Assembly (NCBI GenBank): GCA_005787585.1
Contig: SYAL01000037.1
Location: 1-64,000 of the forward strand
From: Bacteroidota bacterium
GTDB taxonomy: Bacteria > Bacteroidota > Bacteroidia > B-17B0 > Aurantibacillaceae
DNA length: 64,000 bases
Reading direction: 5' to 3'
Shown in pieces: positions 37,460 through 46,903 of this stretch. The translations under genes were made by a program, and so were the position numbers. The notes below the pieces were generated by a model. That model did no database searches. It saw only the letters and a list, made by a program, of their open reading frames with translations, and was not told where the DNA came from. The stretch's first letter is position 1. The number at the start of each line of letters is the position of its first letter.

Positions 37460-39643
37460 ATGAAAAAAACTTTACTTCATCTAAACTGTAAATTAAATTT
37501 ATTAAAAATAATTTGCTTATTAATGCTTGTTAACTCAAAAATTCAAGCTCAGGGATGTTTATCGGGTTCTCCTTTAAATGTCACCATAACTCCTGTTTTA
37601 ACATGGTCTACTCAGGTTCACGGAAATAATCCTCCACAGTATTATGACTTTCAGGCGCAAGCAGGAATAAATTATACATTTACTTATTGTCAGGGTGGAG
37701 GGCAATATTCAGGCGATCCATATCTTACTATTACAAATAGTTTAAATGTTGCGCAAGCATTTAATGATGATTTTTGCGGACTTGGTTCAAATATTTTCTG
37801 GTCATGCAATGCCACAGGTCCACATCGTATAACTTTAAGTGGTTGCTGCCCATGCAGTAATCACCCAAGCGGAACCATGGCTTATAGAGCTGATGGATTA
37901 ATTATACCTGTTACACCTTGCACTGGGTCTCCGGATTCTAATTCTGTTATTACACCTTCTTATCAAATTTGTCCGGGTACTAGTATCATTGCTAATTTGG
38001 CAAGTAGCTATACAGTAAATGGTATTACTTATCAATGGCAATCTTCTCAAGTTTCTTCAATTGGACCTTGGACAGCTATCAGTAATGCAACTTTAAGTTC
38101 ATATACTACCACACCTTTATTTGTTCCTACATTTTATTCTGCAATTATTACATGTACAAACAGTAATCAAAGTACAGTAGCCAGAACAGCATCTGTAAAT
38201 ATTGCTTCTACTACAACTAATTCAGTTCCATATTTTGAAGGTTTTGAAGCAATTGGTATGAATAACATGTTACCAAATTGCTCTTGGTCTTCTACCGGAA
38301 CTGGTGGTGCCTGTCAAACTTTTACCGCCGGAACAACAGGAAACAGAACAGCGCGTTCAGGAAATAAATTTGGTGTATTTAATTCTTCAAGTGGTACTTT
38401 CTATTCAAACGGTGTTCAATTAAGCTCTGGAGTAACCTATTCAACTTCTTTATGGTTTAAAACAGATGTTGCAGGTTTTGGTTTAAATTGGAGAAACTTA
38501 TCAATATCTGCTGGTCCTGCTCAATCAGCTGCCGGTCAGGTAACGGTATGTTCAACTAATGGCGTTGCAGTTTCAGGTGCTTACAAAATATTAAGTAGCA
38601 CTTTTACAGTAGGTTCGTCTGGCATGTATTACTTTGGCGTTTCAGCAACATATTCTAGCGGTAGTGCTCCTTTTTTAATATGGGATGACTTTCAAGTTAT
38701 TGCACCATGTCAATCAAATCCTTCTTCATTAGTAATTAGTTCACCAGTTTCAACAATTTGCGCTGGTCAACCCGTAGTTTTATCAGTTTCAGGTAACGCA
38801 AACTCTTTTTCATGGAACAATGGAGCAACCGGTAATCTGATAACTGCATATCCAACAGTAAACACAACTTATGTTGTAACAGCCACCTCAACATTAACAG
38901 GCTGTTTAAATACAACAGCTAAATTAATTGTAGTAAATCCTCTACCTGTAGTTTCAATACTAACTAATAATCAGTCACTTTGTCTTGGGTCTTCAGCCAA
39001 TTTATTAGCAGTTGGAGCTAACACTTACTTATGGAGTAACGGTTCTGTAGGAGCTGGCTTATCTGTTTCCCCATCAGCAAATACAACTTATTCGGTTTAT
39101 GGTACAAATAATTTTGGATGTAGCTCAATATCTTCTCAATTAATTAATGTAACACCTTTACCAGTTGTTACTGCAGTTAGCGTTCCTTCTTCTATATGTA
39201 AAGGAGAAGGGTCTACATTAGTTGGTAGTGGTGCCGCTAATTATTCTTGGAGTTCAAATAATAATTATATTCAAGGTGGTCAGGTAAATGTATCTCCAAC
39301 TGCATCAACAATGTATACACTTACTGGAACAATTAATGGTTGTACTTCAACTGCATTTGTTTCGGTTATTGTATACGAATGTGTTGGAATTAATTCTTTA
39401 TCTTCAAACGGTAATGATCTTAAAGTTTATCCTAATCCAACTTCATCAGATTTAACTATAGAATTGAAAAAAGATGGAATTTTTAAGATCGAATTAATTG
39501 ATGTAACAGGAAAAGTTGTTTTGTTAAAATCTACTGAAGAAGAGAAACTAAATTTAAATATTAATTTTCTTTCAAATGGAGTTTACTATTTAAAAGCAAA
39601 ATCTCAAAACACAATGAATGTAGTTAAAATTATAAAAAACTAA
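37460..39643 (+). CDS. T9SS-secreted multi-domain protein, paralogue B
   Basis: 727 residues. Signal peptide ending KIQAQG (about residue 31). The N-terminal domain (about 32-150) is cysteine-rich (FTYCQGGGQYSGDPYL, NDDFCGLGS, LSGCCPCSNH) and resembles pre-peptidase C-terminal-like beta domains; it is unrelated to that of the upstream paralogue. From about residue 155 on, both proteins share Ig-like, jelly-roll (YFEGFEAIGM, SSGMYYFGVSATY, LIWDDFQVIAPC) and repeat segments, then a type A sorting domain (VYPNPTSSDLTI). Promoter-like TAATTTTG at 37404-37411; strong terminator after the stop. Function unknown, probably surface-exposed or secreted. Confidence 0.75.
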   Translation: MKKTLLHLNCKLNLLKIICLLMLVNSKIQAQGCLSGSPLNVTITPVLTWSTQVHGNNPPQYYDFQAQAGINYTFTYCQGGGQYSGDPYLTITNSLNVAQAFNDDFCGLGSNIFWSCNATGPHRITLSGCCPCSNHPSGTMAYRADGLIIPVTPCTGSPDSNSVITPSYQICPGTSIIANLASSYTVNGITYQWQSSQVSSIGPWTAISNATLSSYTTTPLFVPTFYSAIITCTNSNQSTVARTASVNIASTTTNSVPYFEGFEAIGMNNMLPNCSWSSTGTGGACQTFTAGTTGNRTARSGNKFGVFNSSSGTFYSNGVQLSSGVTYSTSLWFKTDVAGFGLNWRNLSISAGPAQSAAGQVTVCSTNGVAVSGAYKILSSTFTVGSSGMYYFGVSATYSSGSAPFLIWDDFQVIAPCQSNPSSLVISSPVSTICAGQPVVLSVSGNANSFSWNNGATGNLITAYPTVNTTYVVTATSTLTGCLNTTAKLIVVNPLPVVSILTNNQSLCLGSSANLLAVGANTYLWSNGSVGAGLSVSPSANTTYSVYGTNNFGCSSISSQLINVTPLPVVTAVSVPSSICKGEGSTLVGSGAANYSWSSNNNYIQGGQVNVSPTASTMYTLTGTINGCTSTAFVSVIVYECVGINSLSSNGNDLKVYPNPTSSDLTIELKKDGIFKIELIDVTGKVVLLKSTEEEKLNLNINFLSNGVYYLKAKSQNTMNVVKIIKN

Positions 39644-39661
39644 TTTATTGTAATCTCAATT

Positions 39662-39699
39662 AAGCTTCTTTCATTAAATTGAAAGAAGCTTTTTTTTTT
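39662..39699 (+). terminator. Terminator after paralogue B
   Basis: AGCTTCTTTCA (39663-39673) pairs perfectly with TGAAAGAAGCT (39680-39690) and is followed by nine T residues, the clearest intrinsic terminator in the window. It lies 19 bp after the stop. Confidence 0.9.
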
Positions 39700-39761
39700 G
39701 ATATTTTCAATAAATATTTTTTAAACGAACTTATGATATTATTTTTTAAAAGAAATATAAA

Positions 39762-40745
39762 TTAAAAAGTAATTTCAGGTACTTTAATTTGATTACCACA
39801 ATTAAAGTGTTTTTTGGGGCAAATGTTATGGCCATGAATACCACATGGCCTACATTCTAGATTTAAAACTTCAATAATAGTCGAGTTTTGAGCAAGTGGT
39901 CCAAATCCAAATTGCGGTATAGTTGAAATAAAGAAAGCCGTAGTTGGTGAATTTGAAGATGAAGCTAAATGTAAAGGCGCGCTATCATTTACATAATTCA
40001 TTTTAGCATATTTCATCAATTCACACGATTGTAACAAACTTAATTTTCCCGCTAAAATTTCTATTTTTTTATTCTTCGATGTATCTTTAATTTTATTGCA
40101 AATTATAGAATCATTTTCTGCTCCTAATAAATATATAAAGGTGTTCGAATCCAATTTGTCACACAATTCAATCCATTTATTTATCGGTAATTGTTTGGTA
40201 AACCACACAGATGCTGGAGCGATACAGATATATGAGTTATTTAGAAATGGTTTTATAAATTCTTTATCTGAAAGCGAGGGATAAAGTTTAGGTTTATAAA
40301 CAACATCGTTTGTGAAATCTTTAATTAGTTGATTGTATCTTTCTGTTTCATGAAACCCAGAATTAATATTATGTTTAATGTTTACATTAAATAAAAACGA
40401 AAACGGATTCTCTTTATAACCACAAGTATGCTTAGCATTTGAAAAAGCTGTTAATAATCCTGAGCTGGCAAATCTATGGCAATTAATAACACAATCATAT
40501 TTATTTTTTCTGACTTGATGAATTAATTTAAAAAAGTGTTTTATTTTATTTTGTTTTTTATTCCAAACAAGTGCCTCTTTTAAAAAAGGGTGTTCGTTAA
40601 ATATACTTTCGTTGCCAAGTCTTACTAAAATGCTTAAAGAGGCATTTGGAAAAAAAGCATGAAGTTTTTCAATCAAACTCGAAGCTAAAATAGCATCACC
40701 AATAAAAGCAGTTTGAATAATTAATATGTTTTTATAATTTTTCAA
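39762..40745 (-). CDS. Glycosyltransferase family 9 (heptosyltransferase-like)
   Basis: 327 residues with a GT-B fold. The N-terminal IIQTAFIGDAILASSLIEKL is the family's acceptor-side motif. CIAPASVWFTKQLPINKWIEL and NDSAPLHLASSSNSPTTAFF, with its D-S-x-P-x-H signature, form the nucleotide-sugar site. GT9 enzymes add heptose or related sugars to the LPS inner core at the cytoplasmic face of the inner membrane. Three bases separate its start from the stop of miaE, so the two are probably co-transcribed. The sugar donor cannot be told by eye. Confidence 0.88.
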   Translation of the reverse strand: MKNYKNILIIQTAFIGDAILASSLIEKLHAFFPNASLSILVRLGNESIFNEHPFLKEALVWNKKQNKIKHFFKLIHQVRKNKYDCVINCHRFASSGLLTAFSNAKHTCGYKENPFSFLFNVNIKHNINSGFHETERYNQLIKDFTNDVVYKPKLYPSLSDKEFIKPFLNNSYICIAPASVWFTKQLPINKWIELCDKLDSNTFIYLLGAENDSIICNKIKDTSKNKKIEILAGKLSLLQSCELMKYAKMNYVNDSAPLHLASSSNSPTTAFFISTIPQFGFGPLAQNSTIIEVLNLECRPCGIHGHNICPKKHFNCGNQIKVPEITF

Positions 40746-40748
40746 AAA

Positions 40749-41333
40749 TTAACCATGTATTGTTTCTTTTTTACCATAACTCTTTACCATTTTCGCTTCG
40801 AATTCAATCCATTCTGCCCAACGACTGTTTACATTTTCATACTCGTTGCCATATTTGCGAGCAAATCTTAAAAAAGTAGTATAATGGTTAGCTTCACTAA
40901 TCATTAGTTCGTGATAAAATTCTTTTAAATCTTGATCTTTAATATTTTCTGATAAAATTTTAAATCTTTCGCAACTTCTTGCTTCTATCATTGCAGAAAA
41001 TAAAAGCCTGTCGATTAAAACAATTTCTTTTTTATGACCTTTTCTCATAAATTTATAAAGTTCATTTACGTATTCGTCTTTTCTTTCGAAGCCAAGTTTA
41101 AAACCACGAGCTTTAATTTTTTGATGAACCATTTCAAAATGGCTAAGCTCTTCTTTTGATAAAATTAATAACTCATCAACTAATTCTGTATGATATGGAT
41201 AGCTTATTAAGATTGAAATAGCATTAGTAGCCGCTTTTTGTTCACAATAGGCATGATCTGTTAGGATTTCTTCGATATTTTTTTCTACAATATTAACCCA
41301 ATGAGGGTCAGTTTCAAGTTTTAAGCCTAGCAT
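40749..41333 (-). CDS. miaE: tRNA-(ms2)io6A-hydroxylase MiaE
   Basis: 194 residues from the ATG at 41333 (MLGLKLETDPHWVNIVE), the usual MiaE start; an in-frame ATG at 41357 would add eight residues with no conservation expected. Ferritin-like four-helix bundle with diiron ligands in DHAYCEQKAA, SKEELSHFEMVH, MIEARSCERF and ISEANHYTTF. It hydroxylates the isopentenyl group at A37 of tRNA, using O2. Divergent from the methyltransferase gene and followed at once by the GT9 gene. Confidence 0.9.
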   Translation of the reverse strand: MLGLKLETDPHWVNIVEKNIEEILTDHAYCEQKAATNAISILISYPYHTELVDELLILSKEELSHFEMVHQKIKARGFKLGFERKDEYVNELYKFMRKGHKKEIVLIDRLLFSAMIEARSCERFKILSENIKDQDLKEFYHELMISEANHYTTFLRFARKYGNEYENVNSRWAEWIEFEAKMVKSYGKKETIHG

Positions 41334-41391
41334 GTTATTAAAATATTTATAATACAAAGTAACAACAAATAAAAATAATTAATATTACATC

Positions 41392-42105
41392 ATGATGCAA
41401 TTTGGCAAATTATTTTTATTACCTGTTCCAATTTCTGATGGTAATGTTAATCAAACTATTCCTCTATATAACATCGAAATTATTAAAATTTTAAAAAAGT
41501 TTATTGTTGAAGATGCAAAAACGGCTCGAAAATTTTTAAAACTATTTAATTTCCCAAAAATTGAAGAAGCTGAGTTAATGATTCTAAATGAACATTCAAA
41601 AAAAAACGATTTAGATTTATTATTGAATGATTTAAAAAATGGGTATGATGTTGGTTTAATGAGTGATGCTGGCTGTCCGGGCATAGCCGATCCAGGAGCT
41701 GATTTGATTAAGTTAGCCCATGAGCATCTGATTGAAGTTGTTCCTTTGGTTGGTCCAAGTTCTATCGTGTTAAGCATAATGGCGAGTGGTTTTAATGGTC
41801 AAAATTTCGCATTTGTAGGGTATTTACCTATAGATAAACTATTAAAATCTAAGCGATTGAAAGAACTCGAAGAGCTTGCATATAAAAAAGAACAAGCTCA
41901 GTTTTTTATAGAAACACCATATCGAAATGTTAGACTTTTTGACGAAATTATAACAGCTTTAAACCCTAAAACTCAAGTGTTTGTTGGTAAAAATATTTTT
42001 TCTTCAAAACAATTATTAATTTCTAAATCGGTTGAAGAATGGAGGAGAGTTCAGAACTTAGAATTACATAAAGTGCCAGTTGTGTTTGGAATTTTTAAAC
42101 CATAA
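41392..42105 (+). CDS. RsmI-related SAM-dependent methyltransferase (tetrapyrrole-methylase fold)
   Basis: 237 residues. GLMSDAGCPGIADPGADL and LVGPSSIVLSIMASGFNG are the RsmI-type SAM and substrate motifs, and FFIETPYRN is also conserved. The N-terminal part (LFLLPVPIS, VEDAKTARKF) matches the Bacteroidota-specific second paralogue more than classical RsmI (which has LYLVPTPIGN and AEDTR), so methylation of C1402 of 16S rRNA should not be assumed. Two in-frame ATGs at the start (41392, 41395) are equally possible. Divergent from miaE; 58 bp between the chosen starts. Confidence 0.8.
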   Translation: MMQFGKLFLLPVPISDGNVNQTIPLYNIEIIKILKKFIVEDAKTARKFLKLFNFPKIEEAELMILNEHSKKNDLDLLLNDLKNGYDVGLMSDAGCPGIADPGADLIKLAHEHLIEVVPLVGPSSIVLSIMASGFNGQNFAFVGYLPIDKLLKSKRLKELEELAYKKEQAQFFIETPYRNVRLFDEIITALNPKTQVFVGKNIFSSKQLLISKSVEEWRRVQNLELHKVPVVFGIFKP

Positions 42106-42186
42106 TTTATTTATTACTAACACCAATTGTTTAAAATACTCTTAAAGTCTATAGATTAAATTAGTTTAAACAACTTCCTTTGTAAT

Positions 42187-44175
42187 ATGAAATTGATGTC
42201 ATTTATAAGAGCTAAACATAATTTAATTTTTAAATTATTTATTGTTTTATTTTGTTCTTTTTTATTTGCATTAATGTTACCAAATAAAGAAATTAAGGGT
42301 CATCGGGTTGATTTTTTTACGTTATTTTGGGTTCATGAAGATTTAATTGCAGAGCAAGATATATTAATTCAAAAATCGGTTGAAGAATTAAAACAAGAAA
42401 GAAAACAATTGCAAAAAGAATCATCTCTTTTTTTTGAAATAAATACAACAGAAAAAGAACAAAAATTAACAGTATTTGAATTATTAAAAAAATCGAATTT
42501 AAATAAATATCAAAAACTTAAGCCTTTATTAGATAGTATTTACAGAAGAGGAGTAATTGAAAGTATTGATGATTCTATTATTAATAAATCAATATTTATT
42601 AATAATTCTGAATATTCAGAGTCATCTAATTATAAAGATTTTTTTACAATTAAAAGCGCAGCAGATTTTTTAAATAAAAATCTATTTTCAAATAAATCAA
42701 ATCAGGATTACTTGAGTTTTATTGCCATTACACACTATTTAAATCCATCTCAGGGTGAATTGTATTTAAAATCGAAAATAGAACAAATTTCTATTTATAA
42801 GTATATTATTAAACAAAGCCAAGTAATAGTAAAAAAAGGAGAATTGCTAACTAACAGCAAACGACTTTTGATTAATGAATATTTTTCATTTATGAATCAA
42901 ATTAATGAAGTCTCCATTTTTAAATTTACTTTTAAATGGAGTTTAATGTTTATTCTTTCTATAGTTCTTCTTTTTTTTCTTGCTTTTTTTAGAAAATCAA
43001 TATTTGGTCAAAACAAACAAGTAGCTTTTTTATATTTATTAATGGTATGTTCTTTTTTTGTAACATATATTTTTAATAAATACGGATTAATGATTTATGC
43101 TATACCCTTTGCATTAGCGCCCATTGTTGTTCGTATTTTTTTCGACTCTCGAACAGCCTTATTTACTCATTTAATGATTGTTTTACTTTGTAGTTTTTTT
43201 GTAGCCGATAAACTTGAATTTTTTTTATTACAATTAATAACAGGAATAGGAACATTATTTTCGATAGCAGATATGAGAAAAAGACAACAACTATTAAACT
43301 CATCTGCTTTAGTTTTTGTATTTTATGTCCTTATTTTCGTATCTTATCAATTAGGTTTTGGAACGCAGCAAACTGTGACTAAAATCACCTCATACGTTCC
43401 ATTTGCAATTAGTTCTATGCTTGTTTTATTGGCATACCCTTTAATTTATTTTACCGAAAAGTTATTTGGATTTATTTCAGATTTTAAATTATTAGAATTA
43501 TGTGACCTCAACCAACCATTATTAAGAATGTTATCTAAAGATGTACCTGGCACATTTCAACACAGTTTACAGGTTGCTAATTTGGCTGAAGAGGCCATTT
43601 ATTATATTGGAGGGAATTCACTTTTAGTAAGAACAGGCGCTATGTATCACGATATTGGTAAACTCCAAAATCCAAATTTTTATTCAGAAAATCAAGCCAA
43701 TGGTTTTAGCCCTCATCAGGAAATCGATCCTGTTGAAAGTGCTCAAATTATAATTAACCATGTGATTATTGGGATTGAGCTGGCAAAAAAATACCGTTTA
43801 CCAGAACAAATAGTCGACTTTATTAGAACTCATCATGGTACTACTTCTGTTGAATATTTTTTAGATATTTCTAAAAAAAATGGCCAAGATTTAAATTCTG
43901 AAGTATATAAATTTAAATACCCTGGCCCAATACCATTTAGTAAAGAAACGGCTGTTTTAATGATAGCAGATGCCGTAGAGGCTGCTTCTAGAAGCCTAAA
44001 ATCTCATGATGCTAAAACTATTAGCAAATTAGTTGATTCAATTATAGAATATAAAATTGTTAAGAACCAGTTTATTAATTCAGATATCACTTTTAAAGAT
44101 ATTACCACAATAAAAAAAATTTTTAAAAAACGTTTAATGAATATCTTTCATGTTCGAACTGAATATCCATCATAA
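42187..44175 (+). CDS. PgpH-like 7TM-HD membrane phosphodiesterase
   Basis: 662 residues: one N-terminal membrane helix (about 14-32), an extracytoplasmic helical domain (about 40-245), a block of about seven membrane helices (about 250-430) and a cytosolic HD domain (about 440-640) with FQHSLQVANLAE, MYHDIGKLQNP, NHV and RTHHGT. This is the 7TMR-HDED / 7TM / HD layout of PgpH, which hydrolyses c-di-AMP to pApA. The HD-motif histidines and aspartate are intact. The single gene has 81 bp upstream. The substrate is inferred from characterised Firmicutes members. Confidence 0.88.
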   Translation: MKLMSFIRAKHNLIFKLFIVLFCSFLFALMLPNKEIKGHRVDFFTLFWVHEDLIAEQDILIQKSVEELKQERKQLQKESSLFFEINTTEKEQKLTVFELLKKSNLNKYQKLKPLLDSIYRRGVIESIDDSIINKSIFINNSEYSESSNYKDFFTIKSAADFLNKNLFSNKSNQDYLSFIAITHYLNPSQGELYLKSKIEQISIYKYIIKQSQVIVKKGELLTNSKRLLINEYFSFMNQINEVSIFKFTFKWSLMFILSIVLLFFLAFFRKSIFGQNKQVAFLYLLMVCSFFVTYIFNKYGLMIYAIPFALAPIVVRIFFDSRTALFTHLMIVLLCSFFVADKLEFFLLQLITGIGTLFSIADMRKRQQLLNSSALVFVFYVLIFVSYQLGFGTQQTVTKITSYVPFAISSMLVLLAYPLIYFTEKLFGFISDFKLLELCDLNQPLLRMLSKDVPGTFQHSLQVANLAEEAIYYIGGNSLLVRTGAMYHDIGKLQNPNFYSENQANGFSPHQEIDPVESAQIIINHVIIGIELAKKYRLPEQIVDFIRTHHGTTSVEYFLDISKKNGQDLNSEVYKFKYPGPIPFSKETAVLMIADAVEAASRSLKSHDAKTISKLVDSIIEYKIVKNQFINSDITFKDITTIKKIFKKRLMNIFHVRTEYPS

Positions 44176-44215
44176 TGATTTTTTTCAAAGGGTTTAGAAT
44201 GATATATTAATTTAA

Positions 44216-44223
44216 TATATTTG
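44216..44223 (+). promoter_or_regulatory. -7 promoter element of the Wza-like gene
   Basis: TATATTTG matches TAnnTTTG. The TTG at 44221 that could be read as a start codon is part of this box; the ATG at 44233 follows after 9 bases. No clear TTG at -33. Confidence 0.45.
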
Positions 44224-44232
44224 TTAATTATT

Positions 44233-44988
44233 ATGCGCCAATTATTTTTATTTTTAATTTCTTTTTTTTTACTTTCTTCTTGCAAAGTTTTTAAATCTAA
44301 TTTGATGCTAAAAACTCCAGATAATTTTGTTTATGATAAATTATCCGATTCAGTGAGTTCTAGTGACTATAAAGTTTCTCCAAATGATTTAATACAATTT
44401 AGAATACTATCTAATAACGGTTTTAAATTGATAGATTTAACTAATAATTCTTCTCGTAATAATTTTGGTGGAAGTATTGATTTAACAGTAGAATCAAATG
44501 GAGAGATTAAAATGCCCAGTATTGGTCGAGTAAATGTTTTTGGTTTAACTTTAAGAGAGTTAGAGTCTTTTTTGGAAGAAAAGTATTCAAAATTATATCA
44601 AGATCCCTATGTAACAGCAAAAGTGACTAATAAACGAGTTATTATTTTTCCAGGAAATGGCGGTCAGGCTAAAGTTAATTTGTTAAATAATAATAACACT
44701 AGCATTATGGAAGCAATTGCAACTGCTGGAGGAATTTTAGAAGATGGAAAGGCCTATAAAATAAAGTTAATTAGAAATAATCCAGGCATTAATAAAAAGC
44801 CATCTGTATATTTAATGGATTTATCAACTATTAATGGCTTAACAATTGCAAACAGCAAGATACAGGCAAACGATATTATTTACGTTGAGCCAAGATTTAG
44901 AGTTTTAAATGTGGTTAATAAAGAAATAACACCAATTATTACATTAATAACTACTAGTCTTATTTTCTTTCAATTATTCAGAAAATAA
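44233..44988 (+). CDS. Polysaccharide export lipoprotein (Wza-like)
   Basis: 251 residues from the ATG at 44233; the TTG at 44221 lies inside a -7 promoter box. Lipobox LLSSCK (Cys16), then the poly-export domain (YKVSPNDLIQFRI, IDLTVESNGEIKMPSIGRVNVFGLTLRELE), then a SLBB-like domain (SIMEAIATAGGILEDGKAYKIKLIR), and a C-terminal hydrophobic helix (PIITLITTSLIFFQLF). Wza-type proteins form outer-membrane channels for exopolysaccharide. Unusual here is the absence of the partner tyrosine kinase or Wzc chain-length regulator downstream; only rfbC follows, 18 bp on. Confidence 0.85.
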   Translation: MRQLFLFLISFFLLSSCKVFKSNLMLKTPDNFVYDKLSDSVSSSDYKVSPNDLIQFRILSNNGFKLIDLTNNSSRNNFGGSIDLTVESNGEIKMPSIGRVNVFGLTLRELESFLEEKYSKLYQDPYVTAKVTNKRVIIFPGNGGQAKVNLLNNNNTSIMEAIATAGGILEDGKAYKIKLIRNNPGINKKPSVYLMDLSTINGLTIANSKIQANDIIYVEPRFRVLNVVNKEITPIITLITTSLIFFQLFRK

Positions 44989-45006
44989 TATCTTTATTTT
45001 AAATAA

Positions 45007-45552
45007 ATGATGGAAATAATTGAAACAAATTTAAAAGGGTTACTCGTTATAAAGCCTAAGGTTTTAGAAGATGAAAGAGGATATTTTTTTGAAAGTTATA
45101 ATTATCACCTATTTAAACAGGCTGGTTTAGATTTAAACTTCGTTCAAGATAATCAATCTTTATCCCATGCAGGTGTTATAAGAGGCCTTCATTTTCAAAA
45201 TAATCCAAACGCTCAAGGTAAGTTAGTAAGAGTAATATCAGGTTCTGTTTTTGATGTTGCTGTGGACATAAGAAAAAAGTCACCTACTTATGGCCAGTGG
45301 TTTGGTTTAGAATTAAATGAAGAAAATAAATGGATGATGTATATTCCTGAAGGATTTGCTCATGGCTTTGCTACCCTTCAAGATTTTACTGTTTTTTCTT
45401 ATAAGTGCACTAACTTATACAACAAAGCATCAGAAGATTGTATTTTTTGGAACGATTCTGATTTGGCAATTAATTGGCCAATCAAAAAACCAATTTTATC
45501 TGATAAGGATTTATTAGGAAAGCTCATGAAGGACTTTAATAGCTTGTTTTAA
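45007..45552 (+). CDS. rfbC: dTDP-4-dehydrorhamnose 3,5-epimerase
   Basis: 181 residues of a cupin-fold epimerase. DERGYFFESYN, QDNQSLSHAGVIRGLHFQ (catalytic histidine in RGLHFQ), VFDVAVDIRKKSPTYGQW and PEGFAHGFATL are the family motifs. It makes dTDP-4-keto-L-rhamnose, the third step to dTDP-L-rhamnose. rfbA, rfbB and rfbD are not in the window. Follows the Wza-like gene by 18 bp, consistent with a cell-surface polysaccharide role. Converges with the NlpC/P60 gene with only 4 bp between stops. Confidence 0.93.
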   Translation: MMEIIETNLKGLLVIKPKVLEDERGYFFESYNYHLFKQAGLDLNFVQDNQSLSHAGVIRGLHFQNNPNAQGKLVRVISGSVFDVAVDIRKKSPTYGQWFGLELNEENKWMMYIPEGFAHGFATLQDFTVFSYKCTNLYNKASEDCIFWNDSDLAINWPIKKPILSDKDLLGKLMKDFNSLF

Positions 45553-45556
45553 ACGA

Positions 45557-46336
45557 TTATAGAACTCTTTTTATTACTCTAAGTGTATGTGTGTATTTTT
45601 TAATATCGCTATCAAAAATGCCGTAATGATCAAATTTATCAATTCTTACCCTGCCACTTGCATGAATAATTTGTTCATTGCTTAGTAATATCCCTACATG
45701 AATTATTTTTCCTTCTTCGTTATCAAAAAAAGCTAAATCTCCAGCTACTGCTTCTTCCACAAAATTTAGCGATTCTCCTATTTCAACCTGTTGATATGCA
45801 TCTCGAGGTAAATTAATGCCATTTAATTTATAAGTAATTTGAATAAACCCACTGCAGTCAATTCCAAACGGACTTTTACCACCCCATAAATAGGGTGCAT
45901 TAATAAAAAGATAAGCTGTAGAAATAATTTCTTGGGATGATTTTTTATTTTTAGAAAAAATAAATTGCCCTTCAAATTGAAAATTATAATCGTCTATCGA
46001 TAATGTTTTTTCTTTTAAAAAAGGTAAAGTCGCACCTATACAAATAGGAAAAGACGTATTTGTTTTTAAATTTGTGATCACTTGAATTAATTCAGTCGCA
46101 AATCTATTTTTATTTTGTTGAATTAGATGAAATGATTTTTCGCTGAGAGAATAGTGTTGTTTATCATTAATCCAGCATTCGTAACTATCGAATTCAATTT
46201 TAATTTTATACCAATTTTCTTTACTCTCAATAATAGTATAATGTTCGCCAAATAATAATTGACTTACCATTTCACTGCTGCTATTAGGGTCTTTTCGACA
46301 AGAAACTATGCTTAATAAACAAATGCCGTATTGCAT
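45557..46336 (-). CDS. NlpC/P60 family cysteine peptidase with N-terminal SH3-like domain
   Basis: 259 residues. The N-terminal SH3b-like part (about 1-60; IVSCRKDPNSSSEMVSQLLFGEHY) is followed by a linker and an NlpC/P60 domain (about 135-259) with the catalytic cysteine C161 in GIDCSGF and histidines in IIHVGILL and IIHASGRV. Such enzymes hydrolyse gamma-D-Glu to diaminopimelate bonds in cell-wall peptides. No signal peptide is evident; the N-terminus starts directly with the SH3 fold, so periplasmic location is uncertain. Several Bacteroidota homologues share this layout and act on cell-wall fragments. Confidence 0.85.
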   Translation of the reverse strand: MQYGICLLSIVSCRKDPNSSSEMVSQLLFGEHYTIIESKENWYKIKIEFDSYECWINDKQHYSLSEKSFHLIQQNKNRFATELIQVITNLKTNTSFPICIGATLPFLKEKTLSIDDYNFQFEGQFIFSKNKKSSQEIISTAYLFINAPYLWGGKSPFGIDCSGFIQITYKLNGINLPRDAYQQVEIGESLNFVEEAVAGDLAFFDNEEGKIIHVGILLSNEQIIHASGRVRIDKFDHYGIFDSDIKKYTHTLRVIKRVL

Positions 46337-46426
46337 GCTTGGTAAATGTAATAAAATTATTTAAAAGTAAATCGCCCACTATTATTTGTGATAAATTTAT
46401 AAAATGTTTAATTTAGAAACTGAAAT

Positions 46427-46903
46427 ATGAGTGAAGATACAAAACAGGCTGTAAATAAAATTTTAATAAATTATTTAAAGCAGAAAAAACACCGAAAAAC
46501 CGCTGAAAGATTTGCTATTTTAAACGAAATTTATTCATCGGATGGGCATTTTGATATTGAACATTTATACTTAATTATGAAAAATAAAAAATATAGAGTG
46601 AGCAGAGCCACTTTATATAATAATATTGAAATTTTTATTGATGCAGGTTTAGTAATTAGACATCAGTTTGGAAAAAATATCGCACAATTTGAGAAGTCTT
46701 ATAAATACAAACAACACGATCATTTAATATGTAGTGATTGTGAAAAGGTGTTTGAGTTTTGTGACCCCCGCATAATTCAAATTCAAAGAAGTACCGAAAG
46801 CATCTTAAATTTTGATGTGCTCAGCCATTCGCTAAATTTTTTCGCTAAATGTCGAACTTTAGCAGATAAAGGGATTTGTCAACATAAAAAAAATAAAATA
46901 TGA
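46427..46903 (+). CDS. Fur-family transcriptional regulator
   Basis: 158 residues: winged-helix domain (about 20-95; RKTAERFAILNEIY, HFDIEHLYLIMK, RVSRATLYNNIEIFIDAGLV) and a dimerisation/metal domain with HDHLICSDCEKV. The second cysteine pair is not CxxC: CRTLADKGIC separates the cysteines by eight residues. It could be an iron (Fur), peroxide (PerR) or zinc sensor; the sequence does not decide. The stop overlaps the start of the STAS gene by 4 bp. Confidence 0.87.
   Translation: MSEDTKQAVNKILINYLKQKKHRKTAERFAILNEIYSSDGHFDIEHLYLIMKNKKYRVSRATLYNNIEIFIDAGLVIRHQFGKNIAQFEKSYKYKQHDHLICSDCEKVFEFCDPRIIQIQRSTESILNFDVLSHSLNFFAKCRTLADKGICQHKKNKI

Noticed and set aside
41451-41777. 108-codon minus-strand frame inside the RsmI-like gene
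   Set aside because: Antisense to conserved SAM-binding motifs; no supporting signal.
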